Assembly: GCA_021325235.1 (NCBI GenBank)
Contig: JAJPHN010000044.1
Coordinates: 124,001-188,000, forward strand
From: Terriglobia bacterium
Lineage (GTDB): Bacteria; Acidobacteriota; Terriglobia; Bryobacterales; Bryobacteraceae
DNA: 64,000 bases
Direction of reading: 5' to 3'
Positions 1 through 9,044 of this stretch are shown one piece after another. The notes beneath the pieces are model-generated. The model saw nothing but the letters and a program-made list of their open reading frames with translations, had not been told where the DNA came from and made no database searches. Position 1 is the first letter of the stretch. Every line of letters begins with the position of its first letter. Both the position numbers and the translations under genes were made by a program.

Positions 1-1485
1 GTCGCGGTGCGCGACGGAATCATCTACGCGGCTGCGATCGGAGGGAAGCCGGCTGCAGTTGTGGGAACGCCGCCCGTGCTGCCCGTTGTACCTCAAAGTC
101 CGGTAACGCCGACAGGTGCGCAACGTCCTGCAACCCAACCCGCCGCACCGGCGCCGCCGCTCACGACGTTCAACGCGAGTGTGGCAGGAGGTTCTGATCT
201 GTATCGGATTCAGAAAGACGGATTTGCCGAGACGCTCTGGAGTTCGCCGAGCGATCTGATTTACGCGATTGGGTTTGATGCTCAGGGGAAGCCGTTGCTG
301 GGCACCGGCAATAAGGGAGTGATTTACCGGGTCGACTCGGATCATCTCTCGACCGATCTCATCGACGCGCCTCCAACGCAGGTCACGGCGTTTCTGAACG
401 GGCAGAGAGGGGTCATTTACGCGGTTACGGGGAACGTTGGAAATCTGTACGCGATCGGCCCTTCGCTCGCGCAGAAAGGTACGCTCGAGAGCGAAGTGCT
501 CGACGCCAATGCGTTCGCGTACTGGGGGAAGGCGCATGTGAAAGCAGCATTGCGTGAGGGCCGCATCGGACTGGAAACGCGCAGCGGAAATGTGAACAAT
601 CCGGAAGCGAGTTGGAGTGGCTGGGCGCCGGTACAAATTGCACCAGAGGGCGGGACTGTCGCGTCGCCGCCGGCACGGTTTCTGCAGTATCGTCTGACGC
701 TGGAACGCGGTGCGGGCGGCGGAACGCCCGATCTCAGCACGATCGATATCCCGTATCTGCCGAAAAACATAGCGCCGCGGATTGACCAGATCGAGGTGGC
801 GCCGTTCAACTATCGGCAGCCGGCGAGCAACAATCCGCTCGAGCGTTCGACAACGGCTTCGGGTTCCCCTTTGACCATTTCACTGCCCGCGGTTGGGCAT
901 CGGCGCGCGCCGGGTGGCCTTTCGCTCGAAGGGGGTGGCGGGGCCACGCTGCAATACAGCAAAGGCTATTTGACGCTGCGCTGGGCTGCTTCCGATCCGG
1001 ACGGTGATCCACTCGAGTATCGCGTCGAGTTGCGGGAACAGAAGGGCAGGCGCTGGACTCTGCTGAAGGACAAACTGCAGGACCGCTTCTATGCGTTTGA
1101 TACAACGGCGTTTGCCGACGGGCAGTACGTCGCGCGCATTACGGCCAGCGACGCCCCGGGTAACGTGCCGGCCAGCGCGCTTTCGTCGTCGCTTGAAAGC
1201 GATTCGTTCACGATCGACAATACGCCGCCGGAGATTACGGATGTCGCCGTGAGCAAGAACGGCGGGGTTTGCACGCTAAAGTTTACAGCGAAAGACGCCC
1301 TGAGCTGGATTGATAAAGCGGAGTACTCGATCGACGGGGGAGAATGGATTCTGCTCGAGCCGGAGAATCGGGTGACCGATTCGCAGACGCTGAACTATAC
1401 GGTGCGCGGTAAAGAAGGGCAGAGCATTTCCGTCCGAGTGTTCGACGAGAACGACAACAGCGTGGTGAAACAGTTTTCGCTTTGA
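1..1485 (+). CDS. beta-propeller / Fn3-like protein, 5' end missing
   Basis: The reading frame is open to the first base of the window, so this is the C-terminal part (about 494 residues) of a longer protein. The GTG at position 7 is only the first available start-like codon. The first half has repeated short segments typical of beta-propeller blades (for example 'DLYRIQKDG', 'VIYRVDSD', 'NLYAIGP'). The second half holds 'SDPDGDPLEYRVEL' and 'DNTPPEITDV', typical of Fn3/Ig-like beta-sandwich domains in extracellular proteins. A proline- and alanine-rich linker follows near residue 25. It is probably exported, but the signal peptide would lie outside the window. No catalytic motif is visible. 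Its TGA stop abuts the stop of the convergent nuclease gene with no base between them. Confidence 0.75.
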   Translation, partial: VAVRDGIIYAAAIGGKPAAVVGTPPVLPVVPQSPVTPTGAQRPATQPAAPAPPLTTFNASVAGGSDLYRIQKDGFAETLWSSPSDLIYAIGFDAQGKPLLGTGNKGVIYRVDSDHLSTDLIDAPPTQVTAFLNGQRGVIYAVTGNVGNLYAIGPSLAQKGTLESEVLDANAFAYWGKAHVKAALREGRIGLETRSGNVNNPEASWSGWAPVQIAPEGGTVASPPARFLQYRLTLERGAGGGTPDLSTIDIPYLPKNIAPRIDQIEVAPFNYRQPASNNPLERSTTASGSPLTISLPAVGHRRAPGGLSLEGGGGATLQYSKGYLTLRWAASDPDGDPLEYRVELREQKGRRWTLLKDKLQDRFYAFDTTAFADGQYVARITASDAPGNVPASALSSSLESDSFTIDNTPPEITDVAVSKNGGVCTLKFTAKDALSWIDKAEYSIDGGEWILLEPENRVTDSQTLNYTVRGKEGQSISVRVFDENDNSVVKQFSL

Positions 1486-1998
1486 TCAGTCGGGCAGGAT
1501 TTCGGCAAGCGGGAGTTCGAGAGGCGGGTTGGCGCAGCGTAGGATGCCGTCGGTCGCTTGCTGTGTGCCGCCTTGCGGTGTGACGATCCAGGCGTCGGTT
1601 GAGTACGGATCGATGATCCAGATTGTGGGAACGCCGAATTGGAGAGCGTCGTTCACGCGCTTTTGAATGCGGTTGAAGTGATCGTCGGGAGAAAGAATCT
1701 CGACCCAGAGGATTGGGGGCTCTTGAAGGACCTCGTCCTTTGTGCCTGTTGCAACAAGGCAGACGTCGGGAATGCGCACGCGCCGTGGCTGGACTTGAAC
1801 GCGTTGTTCCGTGAGTCCTCGCATCCCAAGCTCTTTCTCGCGTGCGGCAAACCAGGCCCCCAAGCGAAACTGTGTTCGACTGTGCTTTTGCTTTCCTACG
1901 TTGCGCTCTTCTAAAGAGCCGTCCACATAGTCGCAATCGGGCTCATAGTCGGTCGTGAGATATTCCTCGAGCGGGATGGCAGCAGGAGCGGCGGACAT
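1486..1998 (-). CDS. Uma2 family (DUF820) endonuclease-like protein
   Basis: This 170-residue protein has the layout of the Uma2/DUF820 family, a PD-(D/E)XK nuclease fold common in cyanobacteria and acidobacteria whose biological role is not established. The N-terminal 'YLTTDYEPDCDYVDGSLEER' block is the family's hallmark. It is followed by the core 'RIPDVCLV' (catalytic-type Asp) and 'PPILWVEILSPDD' (Glu). The downstream part ending in 'PTIWIIDP' also matches the family. The length is usual. It lies 9 bases downstream of der on the same strand and may be read through from it. No partner methylase is present, so restriction activity should not be assumed. Confidence 0.88.
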   Translation of the reverse strand: MSAAPAAIPLEEYLTTDYEPDCDYVDGSLEERNVGKQKHSRTQFRLGAWFAAREKELGMRGLTEQRVQVQPRRVRIPDVCLVATGTKDEVLQEPPILWVEILSPDDHFNRIQKRVNDALQFGVPTIWIIDPYSTDAWIVTPQGGTQQATDGILRCANPPLELPLAEILPD

Positions 1999-2007
1999 AT
2001 TCTCGAT

Positions 2008-3315
2008 TTAACGTCTTTTTGTCTTGATCACGATCGGTGTGGATTCGAAGCCGAAGCGCTCGCGAAGGCGGTTCATGAGAAAACGCTCTTCGGAGAAATG
2101 GATTTTGTCCGCTTTATCGGTGAAGACGACAAAAGTCGGCGGCCGCACGGAGGCTTGGGTCAGGTAATAGACGCGAATCTCGCTTTCGAACTTGAGCCCT
2201 TCGACAAAACGGTTCAGCTCGCCGGTGCCGACTCGCTTGGACGCCGAATCGAAGGCGCGGCGGATGGCGCCGTAGATGCGGCGGACGCCCTCACCATTCT
2301 TCGCAGAAGCGAAGATAATCGGCGCATACTCGAGAAACTTCAGCTGATCGCGGATGGATTCCGTAAACGCACGCTTGCCTTTTTCGCCGGCGGCATCCCA
2401 CTTATTGACGACAATGATGACCGCGCGGCCTTCTTCGTGCGCATAGCCGGCGATGGTAGCGTCCGATGCGACGACGCCTTCGGTAGCGTCAATGATCAAC
2501 AAGACAACGTTGGCCATGCGAATATGGCGCCGGGCCATGACCACGCTCAGCTTTTCGGGCATTTCTGTGGTTTTGCCTTTGCGGCGGATGCCCGCGGTGT
2601 CGACAAAGCGAAATTCGGTGTTGCCCTCCCGCACCGTCTCGTCTACGGCATCGCGCGTGGTGCCGGCAACCGGCGAAACGATGGCACGTTCCGCTCCGAC
2701 GAGTGCATTGAGCATGGTCGACTTGCCGACGTTTGGACGCCCGATAATGGCTACCTTGATGAGCCTGCGTTCGGTTTCCGGCTGTTCTTCGCGGTCGGGC
2801 TGCGCTTTCGGGAAGTCGCTGGTAACACGTTCGAGCAGTTCATCCAGACCGAGCCTGTGTTCGGCGGAGACCGCGACGGGATCGCCCAAGCCGAGCGAAT
2901 AGAACTCGGGGACGAGGCTTTCGCGCACGCGCGCATCGATTTTATTGACCACGAGCGTAACCGGCTTGCCGAGCGGGCGAAGAAGCTGGGCCAGTTCCCG
3001 GTCGGAGGCGGTGATCTCGGTACGGCCGTCGATGACGAAGAGAATTTCCGATGCAACATCGAGCGCCACACGGGCCTGCTTGAAAATTTCGCTCGGGATC
3101 AGGGCGTCGTCATGCGGGATGATGCCGCCCGTATCGATCAATCCGAAGCGCGTGCCATGATATTCCGTTTCGCCGTAGATGCGGTCGCGTGTGATGCCGG
3201 GTTCGTCGCCAACGATCGAACGGCGGTTGCCGAGGATCGCGTTGAACAGGGTGGACTTGCCGACGTTGGGGCGGCCCACGATGACAACGGTTGGAAGCGG
3301 TTCCTCTAACGCCAT
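2008..3315 (-). CDS. der: ribosome-biogenesis GTPase Der (EngA)
   Basis: Der is a tandem GTPase required for maturation of the 50S subunit. The 435-residue protein has two complete G domains. The first has G1 'GRPNVGKS' at residues 14-21, a 'DTGG' G3 motif and 'NKID'. The second has another 'GRPNVGKS' near residue 192, 'DTAG' and 'NKWD'. A C-terminal KH-like domain follows, with 'YLTQASVRPPTFVVF', and the protein ends in a basic tail 'KTKRR'. Length and order match the family. It is divergent from typA across a 52-base gap holding an inverted repeat. Confidence 0.98.
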   Translation of the reverse strand: MALEEPLPTVVIVGRPNVGKSTLFNAILGNRRSIVGDEPGITRDRIYGETEYHGTRFGLIDTGGIIPHDDALIPSEIFKQARVALDVASEILFVIDGRTEITASDRELAQLLRPLGKPVTLVVNKIDARVRESLVPEFYSLGLGDPVAVSAEHRLGLDELLERVTSDFPKAQPDREEQPETERRLIKVAIIGRPNVGKSTMLNALVGAERAIVSPVAGTTRDAVDETVREGNTEFRFVDTAGIRRKGKTTEMPEKLSVVMARRHIRMANVVLLIIDATEGVVASDATIAGYAHEEGRAVIIVVNKWDAAGEKGKRAFTESIRDQLKFLEYAPIIFASAKNGEGVRRIYGAIRRAFDSASKRVGTGELNRFVEGLKFESEIRVYYLTQASVRPPTFVVFTDKADKIHFSEERFLMNRLRERFGFESTPIVIKTKRR

Positions 3316-3325
3316 TTCGTCTTAG

Positions 3326-3353
3326 GGTCGCATACCTGCGCGCGCGTGCGACC
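3326..3353. repeat. 7-bp inverted repeat between der and typA
   Basis: GGTCGCA at 3326-3332 is repeated as its exact reverse complement TGCGACC at 3347-3353, separated by 14 bases. It sits in the 52-base divergent gap between the der start and the typA start. It could be an operator serving both genes or a hairpin in a leader. No recognisable -35/-10 pair was found beside it. Confidence 0.4.
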
Positions 3354-3367
3354 ATAAAGAATACTGC

Positions 3368-5212
3368 ATGGAAGTGGAAGTTAGGACGGCTCAAAAGCCT
3401 ACTGGATCGAGTGCCGGCTCATCCAACCTTGATACGCGGAACATCGCCATTATTGCGCACGTTGATCATGGCAAGACCACGCTGGTGGATGCGATGCTGC
3501 GCCAGAGCGGCATTTTCCGCGCGAACGAAGCGGTAGCCGAGCGTGTGATGGATTCGAACGAGCTCGAACGCGAGCGCGGCATTACGATTCTGGCCAAGAC
3601 TACCGGAGTACGCTATCACGGGACGAAGATCAACATTGTCGACACGCCTGGTCACAGCGATTTCGGCGGGGAAGTCGAGCGGGCGCTGAAGATTGTCGAT
3701 GGCGTGATGCTGCTGGTGGATGCCAGCGAGGGTCCGCTGCCACAGACGCGCTATGTGTTGAGCAAGGCGCTCGAGGCGAAGCTGCCGCCGGTGCTGGTCA
3801 TCAACAAAATCGACCGGCCGGACGCGCGCATTCAGGAAGTGCTGAACGAAGTGTACGACCTGTTTATCGACCTGGACGCCACGGAAGATCAGCTTGATTT
3901 TCCGGTAGTTTACACCAACGCGAAGGCCGGGATTGCGAGGCTCGATCCGGAGGGACCGGGCGAAAATCTGCAGCCGCTTTTTGAGACGATTCTGAAGAAT
4001 ATTCCGCGGCCCAAAGGCGATCCGGACGCGGTGCTGCAGCTGCTGGTGGCAAATCTCGATTACAGCGATTACCTGGGTCGGCTGGCGATCGGACGCGTGT
4101 TCAGCGGGACGCTTCGGCATGGCGACGAAGTGGCGATCGTCAAGCTCAACGGAGCGATTCAGAAGACGCGGATCACGAAGCTGTACTCGTTCGAGGGGCT
4201 GAAGCGGGTCGACGAGACGATCGGGCGAGTAGGCGACGTGCTGGCCATTGCTGGTGTGGAGGGAATCACGATTGGCGAGACGGTGACGAGCGCTGAAACA
4301 CCCGCGCCGCTGCCGCATATCCAGATCGACGAGCCCACCATTGCGATGACATTTACGGTGAACAATTCGCCGTTTGCCGGACGCGAAGGCGAGTTTGTGA
4401 CGTCACGCAATCTGCGCGACCGGCTTGACAAAGAGCTGCTCACAAACGTGTCGATACGCGTGGAAGAAGCGGGCGGGCCGGATGCGTTCAAGGTGATGGG
4501 ACGCGGCGAACTGCAGCTGGCGATTCTGATCGAAATGATGCGCCGCGAGGGCTACGAGTTGCAGGTCGGCAAGCCGGAGATCCTCACGAAGACGGTTGAC
4601 GGCAAGCTGCAGGAGCCGGTCGAGTTGCTGGTGATCGATTGTCCGGAAGAGTTTATCGGAGTCGTGATCGAGAAACTGGGCAAGCGCAAGGGCAAGATGA
4701 ACAAGATGGTGAATCACGGCTCGGGGCGCGTGCGGCTCGAATTTCTGATCCCTTCGCGCGGGCTGATCGGGATTCGCAGCGAAATGCTGACCGATACCAA
4801 GGGCACGGCCATTATGAATTCGCTGTTTCACGGCTACATCGAGTGGCAGGGTGAAATTGAAATGCGGCCGACGGGTTCGCTGGTGTCGGATCGCGCGGGT
4901 ATCGCGACCAGTTACGCGATCTACAATCTGCAGGAACGCGGCGTAATCTTCATCTCGCCGCAGACGGAAGTGTACGAAGGCATGATCATCGGCGAGAACG
5001 CGAGGAACAGCGATCTGGACGTGAATATCGTCAAGGAAAAGAAGCTGACGAATATGCGCGCTTCGACTTCGGACGAGGCGATCCGGCTGGTGCCGCCGAA
5101 GATTCTGAATCTGGAAGAGGCGATCGAGTTTATCCAGGAAGATGAGCTGGTGGAAGTGACGCCGAAATCGATTCGTTTGCGGAAAAAAATTCTGAAAGCG
5201 AATCAGCGCTAA
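3368..5212 (+). CDS. typA: translational GTPase TypA/BipA
   Basis: TypA (BipA) is a ribosome-binding GTPase of the EF-G type, involved in 50S assembly and stress adaptation. The 614-residue length is standard. The G domain shows 'AHVDHGKT' (residues 30-37), the switch-I segment 'ERERGITI', 'DTPGHSDF' and 'NKIDRPDAR'. EF-Tu-like domain II, the two EF-G-like alpha/beta domains and the C-terminal domain special to TypA follow ('[18 protein letters not shown]'). The ATG at 3368 gives a short N-terminal extension before the conserved '[12 protein letters not shown]'. Its stop overlaps the end of the convergent hpnE by 3-4 bases. Confidence 0.98.
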   Translation: MEVEVRTAQKPTGSSAGSSNLDTRNIAIIAHVDHGKTTLVDAMLRQSGIFRANEAVAERVMDSNELERERGITILAKTTGVRYHGTKINIVDTPGHSDFGGEVERALKIVDGVMLLVDASEGPLPQTRYVLSKALEAKLPPVLVINKIDRPDARIQEVLNEVYDLFIDLDATEDQLDFPVVYTNAKAGIARLDPEGPGENLQPLFETILKNIPRPKGDPDAVLQLLVANLDYSDYLGRLAIGRVFSGTLRHGDEVAIVKLNGAIQKTRITKLYSFEGLKRVDETIGRVGDVLAIAGVEGITIGETVTSAETPAPLPHIQIDEPTIAMTFTVNNSPFAGREGEFVTSRNLRDRLDKELLTNVSIRVEEAGGPDAFKVMGRGELQLAILIEMMRREGYELQVGKPEILTKTVDGKLQEPVELLVIDCPEEFIGVVIEKLGKRKGKMNKMVNHGSGRVRLEFLIPSRGLIGIRSEMLTDTKGTAIMNSLFHGYIEWQGEIEMRPTGSLVSDRAGIATSYAIYNLQERGVIFISPQTEVYEGMIIGENARNSDLDVNIVKEKKLTNMRASTSDEAIRLVPPKILNLEEAIEFIQEDELVEVTPKSIRLRKKILKANQR

Positions 5213-6534
5213 ACCAGGTCGGGCTTAAGAAATTTCTTCGGGGCGCCCGCGAATGCGGTGACGGCTTCGGCTGCGAGGTAACCGCTACGCACTGCGCCCT
5301 CCATGATGGGCGGCCAGCCGGAGCGCGTCCAGTCGCCGGCCAGAAAGACATTCCGTGCGGATGTGATGGAGCCGGGGCGCTTCTCTTCCATCCCGGGAGC
5401 AGCCGAGAGGAGCGCTCGCACTTCCTTGACCACATGCGCGCGCTCTAGTTTTGCATCGGCGGCTCGGGGGAAGAATTCTTTCAATTCCCGCATCGCGAGT
5501 TCGATCACATCAGCGCGGCTCATCTCGGTCAGAGTGCGTGAAGCGCTCACGACCAGCTGAATGTGACGGCCATCCTGCTTGTTGAACATCCATTGAATGG
5601 TGCGATCGAGGAGCGTGGCATGGGGCAGATCGGTGATCGAGCGGTCGAGCCAGAGATGAATGCCGGTAATGGGCGCGTGAGTGAAGGAAGAAACGTCGAG
5701 ATGCAGTCCCGGCGCCAAGGCGTTGACGCGCTCGAAGGGGATGGCTAGGACGTACGCGCCGGCGATGCGCTCAGAGCCGTCCTGCAGAACCAGACCTTGC
5801 GCGGACCCGGCTTCGATGCACAATTCGCGCGCGGTGGCTCGGTGCTCGATGGAGACAGTGGGGTAGTTGGCCCAGCCCTCTTCCGAATAGAGTTGAGCGA
5901 GTGGCACGGCGGGAACGCCCATCTCGTAGGCATCGGCTTTTGACAGGAAGCCGAGAGCGAAGACCTGCAAGCCGTGCGCGGCCGCCATGCGCTCGAGATC
6001 TTCGCTGATCGCGCTGACCAGTACCTGCCGCCAGAAGCGCTCGATGGCGCGCGGCGTTTGCTTCTTTTCGCGCAGCCAGTCGAGCATAGAGATCCGGTCG
6101 AGATCAGCGCGCTTCCCGTATTCGTACCGGACGGCGAGCAGGCCGTTGGCGACGGCAAACTTGTCGGACAAGGAGAGGAAGCGCAGCTTTGCGAAAGAGC
6201 CAGTGAAGTGGAACGGGGCGGGCAGCGCACCGCGGCGCATGATGGAGGTGCGGCCGCCGGGCTCGATCCAGTAGAAATCGCGATAGAAGTGAATGCGGTT
6301 CTCGACACCCAACCGGCTGTAGAAATCGATCAGATTGGTGCAGCAGCGCAACAGAACGTGCTGGCAATTATCGATGGTGGTGGATTCATCTTCGGCGTTG
6401 TTGAGCGGATAGGAAGTAGCGCGGCCGCCGAGATGAGGGCGTGCTTCAAGGACCGTGACCTCGTGGCCTTCAGATCCGAGTGCGACAGCAGTGGAAAGGC
6501 CGGCGAGTCCGCCGCCGACGACAACAACTCTCAT
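5209..6534 (-). CDS. hpnE: squalene-associated FAD-dependent desaturase HpnE
   Basis: HpnE is the FAD-dependent amine-oxidase-like enzyme that, with HpnC and HpnD, makes squalene for hopanoid synthesis (known for the family). The 441-residue protein starts with the dinucleotide-binding motif '[11 protein letters not shown]' followed by '[14 protein letters not shown]', and ends with '[19 protein letters not shown]', the typical C-terminal FAD contact. I chose the ATG at 6534 because its first bases overlap the TGA of trpEG (ATGA). A start 63 bases further upstream is possible but would place a basic, unconserved stretch before the FAD motif. hpnC, hpnD and shc are not in this window, so the gene is separated from the usual hopanoid cluster. 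Confidence 0.93.
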   Translation of the reverse strand: MRVVVVGGGLAGLSTAVALGSEGHEVTVLEARPHLGGRATSYPLNNAEDESTTIDNCQHVLLRCCTNLIDFYSRLGVENRIHFYRDFYWIEPGGRTSIMRRGALPAPFHFTGSFAKLRFLSLSDKFAVANGLLAVRYEYGKRADLDRISMLDWLREKKQTPRAIERFWRQVLVSAISEDLERMAAAHGLQVFALGFLSKADAYEMGVPAVPLAQLYSEEGWANYPTVSIEHRATARELCIEAGSAQGLVLQDGSERIAGAYVLAIPFERVNALAPGLHLDVSSFTHAPITGIHLWLDRSITDLPHATLLDRTIQWMFNKQDGRHIQLVVSASRTLTEMSRADVIELAMRELKEFFPRAADAKLERAHVVKEVRALLSAAPGMEEKRPGSITSARNVFLAGDWTRSGWPPIMEGAVRSGYLAAEAVTAFAGAPKKFLKPDLV

Positions 6535-8687
6535 CGAGCCGCGAGAGCCGCCTGGGCGAGCTGCTCGATCACGTTTTCCATGAGGAGAAGACCGCAATCC
6601 CTTTCGAGAGTGAGGATGGATTCGGGATGAAACTGCACGGCTTCGATGGGCAGTTCGCGATGACGCAGCGCCATGATGATGCCGTCATCGGATTCGGCAG
6701 TGATTTCGAGACAGGCGGGAAAAGTGTCGCGATTGGCGTAAAGCGAATGATAACGGCCGACACGGAAAGGAGAGGGGAGATTGCGCAGCACGCCAGCACC
6801 GTTGTGCTGCACGAGCGATCCTTTGCCGTGCATGGGATAGGGCAGCACATCGAGCGTACCGCCGAATGCCTCCACAATGCCCTGCAGACCGAGGCACACT
6901 CCGAAAACGGGAATGCCGCGTTTGGCGAGTTCCCGAACGAGCTGCGGAACGCCGAAATCAGCTGGGCGCGCGGGACCGGGTGAGATGAGCACGATCTGCG
7001 GACGCTCGCTGTCGATCACCTCGAGCGCGGCATCGGAGCGGTACGTGGAAACGTGCGCACCAGTCTGACGTGCGTAATTGGCCAGAGTGTGAATGAAGCA
7101 GTCATCGTTATCGACGAGTAGCAGACGCACGCTTTCGCCTACGCGGCGGGTCTGATGGCGACGTTCGCCGGAATCCGAGCCCGGCCGGAGAGCGCGAAAG
7201 AACGCAGTTGCTTTCAGACGGCACTCGGCGTCTTCGGAGCGCGGGTCGGAATCGTAGAGCAGCGTGGCGCCGGCGGCGTAACGGGCTGTGCCGCCGCGCA
7301 GATGAACGCTGCGGATGGTGATGCCGGTATTGATATCGCCGTTGAGCGTGATCATTCCGATCGCGCCCCCGTACCAGCCGCGCGCATCCTTTTCGAGATC
7401 TTCGATGGCCTGAGCGGCGGCTTTTTTGGGCGCGCCGATGATGGTAACGGCCCACATGTGCGTCAGAAAAGCGTCGAGCGAATCGAAACCGGCCGCAAGC
7501 GTGCCTTTTACGTGATCGACGGTGTGAAACAGGCCGGCGTACGACTCGATCAGGCGACGGCCGATCACTTTCACCGAACCTGGGACGCAGACGCGCGATT
7601 TATCGTTGCGATCGACATCGCTGCACATGGTCAGCTCCGACTCTTCCTTGGCGGAGTTGAGTAGCTCGCGGATGCTTTCGGCATCGCGTAAGGGATCGCC
7701 GGAGCGGCGAGCGGTGCCGGCAATGGGACAGGTCTCGACGCGATCGCCTTCAACGCGCACGAACATTTCCGGCGAGGCGCCGACCAGCTGTTCATCGCCC
7801 ATCTGCAGGATGAATTCGTAAGGGCTGGGACTCGATTTCTGGATGCGCTCAAAGAGCTCGGAGGGGCTGCTCGAAAATGGCGCGCTGAAGGTCTGGCGCA
7901 GAACGACTTCGTAGTAATTGCCGACGCGCATGCCTTCGCGGACCGCCTCGACCTTCTGCATGTACTCTTCGGTGGTGTGATCGGAGACGATCTCGCCGCT
8001 TGACTCAACGGTTGCTGGTTGATCGATGGGCGCGGCGGCGCGCGATAGGCCTTCCGTGCTGCCTTCCGTGCCCGCGAAATCGTACTGGAAGCGCTCGATG
8101 ACCTCTTTCTTGCGATCCATGAAGTAGATTTCGTCGCACAGGAAGACATGGAGCGTTTTGACATTTTCGCGCGGCAGGCGCAATTTGATCGGATCGAATT
8201 GCAGCAGCAGATCGAAGCCGAAGGCGCCGATGAGGGCGAGGCGTGTGTCTTCCGAGTTGCGAAATTCTTCTACGAGCAGGCGCACAAGCGAGAAGGGGGA
8301 AGGCTGCTTGCTGCGTTCTTCTTCGGGGAAGCGGGCGGGAAGCGGTTTGAGCGCGAGGGTGATCGTTTGACCGTCGGAGCGCGCTGAATGCCAGTGCGGA
8401 TGACTGGTCAGAACAGGTTCGAGAAGCTTCAGAAGAACTTCGCCGCGTGCGTTCAGAGCATGCAGGGACAGATTGCGCTCGCGGCCGACGATTTCGAGCG
8501 GAGGGGCGACGGTTGCCACATCCCAGCGAGAATAGCGCTCCGGATATTCGTAGCCGGACGAGAGATAGGCGCCGCGTCTCGAATCGAGTCGCTTGAGAAT
8601 GTGCCTGAGCCCGCGCGCGTAGGGGATTTTCGAGCTGGTGCGAGTGACACGAATGCCGTGCGGGGTGGTGTAACACAACTGGGGCAT
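6531..8687 (-). CDS. trpEG: fused anthranilate synthase TrpE-TrpG
   Basis: This 718-residue single-chain anthranilate synthase makes anthranilate from chorismate and glutamine, the first step of tryptophan synthesis. Residues 1 to about 510 are the TrpE part, with 'GNYYEVVLRQTFSAPF', 'PIAGTARRSGDP' and 'SVHLRGGTARYAAGA' of the chorismate-binding fold. Residues from about 525 are a class-I glutamine amidotransferase with 'LLLVDNDDCFIHTL', the nucleophile motif 'GVCLGLQG' and 'QFHPES'. The fused form and the N-terminus 'GAYLSSGYEYPERYSRWD' resemble the rhizobial TrpE(G) clade rather than stand-alone TrpE or PabB. It is followed by hpnE with a 4-base overlap. No tryptophan-rich leader peptide was found in the 84 bases upstream. 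Confidence 0.93.
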   Translation of the reverse strand: MPQLCYTTPHGIRVTRTSSKIPYARGLRHILKRLDSRRGAYLSSGYEYPERYSRWDVATVAPPLEIVGRERNLSLHALNARGEVLLKLLEPVLTSHPHWHSARSDGQTITLALKPLPARFPEEERSKQPSPFSLVRLLVEEFRNSEDTRLALIGAFGFDLLLQFDPIKLRLPRENVKTLHVFLCDEIYFMDRKKEVIERFQYDFAGTEGSTEGLSRAAAPIDQPATVESSGEIVSDHTTEEYMQKVEAVREGMRVGNYYEVVLRQTFSAPFSSSPSELFERIQKSSPSPYEFILQMGDEQLVGASPEMFVRVEGDRVETCPIAGTARRSGDPLRDAESIRELLNSAKEESELTMCSDVDRNDKSRVCVPGSVKVIGRRLIESYAGLFHTVDHVKGTLAAGFDSLDAFLTHMWAVTIIGAPKKAAAQAIEDLEKDARGWYGGAIGMITLNGDINTGITIRSVHLRGGTARYAAGATLLYDSDPRSEDAECRLKATAFFRALRPGSDSGERRHQTRRVGESVRLLLVDNDDCFIHTLANYARQTGAHVSTYRSDAALEVIDSERPQIVLISPGPARPADFGVPQLVRELAKRGIPVFGVCLGLQGIVEAFGGTLDVLPYPMHGKGSLVQHNGAGVLRNLPSPFRVGRYHSLYANRDTFPACLEITAESDDGIIMALRHRELPIEAVQFHPESILTLERDCGLLLMENVIEQLAQAALAAR

Positions 8688-8771
8688 ATCGCTGCGGGTT
8701 ATCTTTCAGGATACAGGCAAGGGAGGTAAGAAGGTGGCGATTGTGGGAAGCTGAGGGTATGGGATTGCAAT

Positions 8772-9044
8772 ATGGCACGCGGCTGGGAAAGCAAGGCCGT
8801 TGAATCGCAGATTGAATCGGCGCGGGAGGGAAGCCGGGCCGTCAAGAATGCGGCTCTAAGCGCTGAACAGGCGGCGATGCTGCGGGAGCGCGAATCGCTC
8901 GAGCTCTCGCGGACACGAGTGCTGCAGGACATGCAGACGGCGACTCACGCGCGCTACAAAGAAATGCTGCAGCGCTCGCTCGACTTTCTGGACGAGAAGC
9001 TGGCAGCGCTCGATCAGCTCAGCAAACCAGATCTTCGCGGCTGA
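8772..9044 (+). CDS. small helical protein of unknown function
   Basis: I do not recognise this 90-residue protein. It is strongly charged and almost certainly helical, with Glu-, Ala- and Arg-rich heptad-like spacing ('AMLRERESLELSRTRVLQDM') and a second helix ('RSLDFLDEKLAALDQLSK'), suggesting a coiled coil. There is no signal peptide, membrane segment or cysteine. Weak GGG-containing stretches lie upstream of the ATG. It is divergent from trpEG and its last 26 bases overlap the end of the convergent M16 peptidase gene. I take it as real because its codon use matches the neighbours and it fills the gap. Confidence 0.65.
   Translation: MARGWESKAVESQIESAREGSRAVKNAALSAEQAAMLRERESLELSRTRVLQDMQTATHARYKEMLQRSLDFLDEKLAALDQLSKPDLRG

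Noticed and set aside
2098-3309. 403-codon open frame on the plus strand opposite der
   Set aside because: It lies wholly antisense to a certain gene. The translation has no family features and arises from the GC-rich codon pattern.
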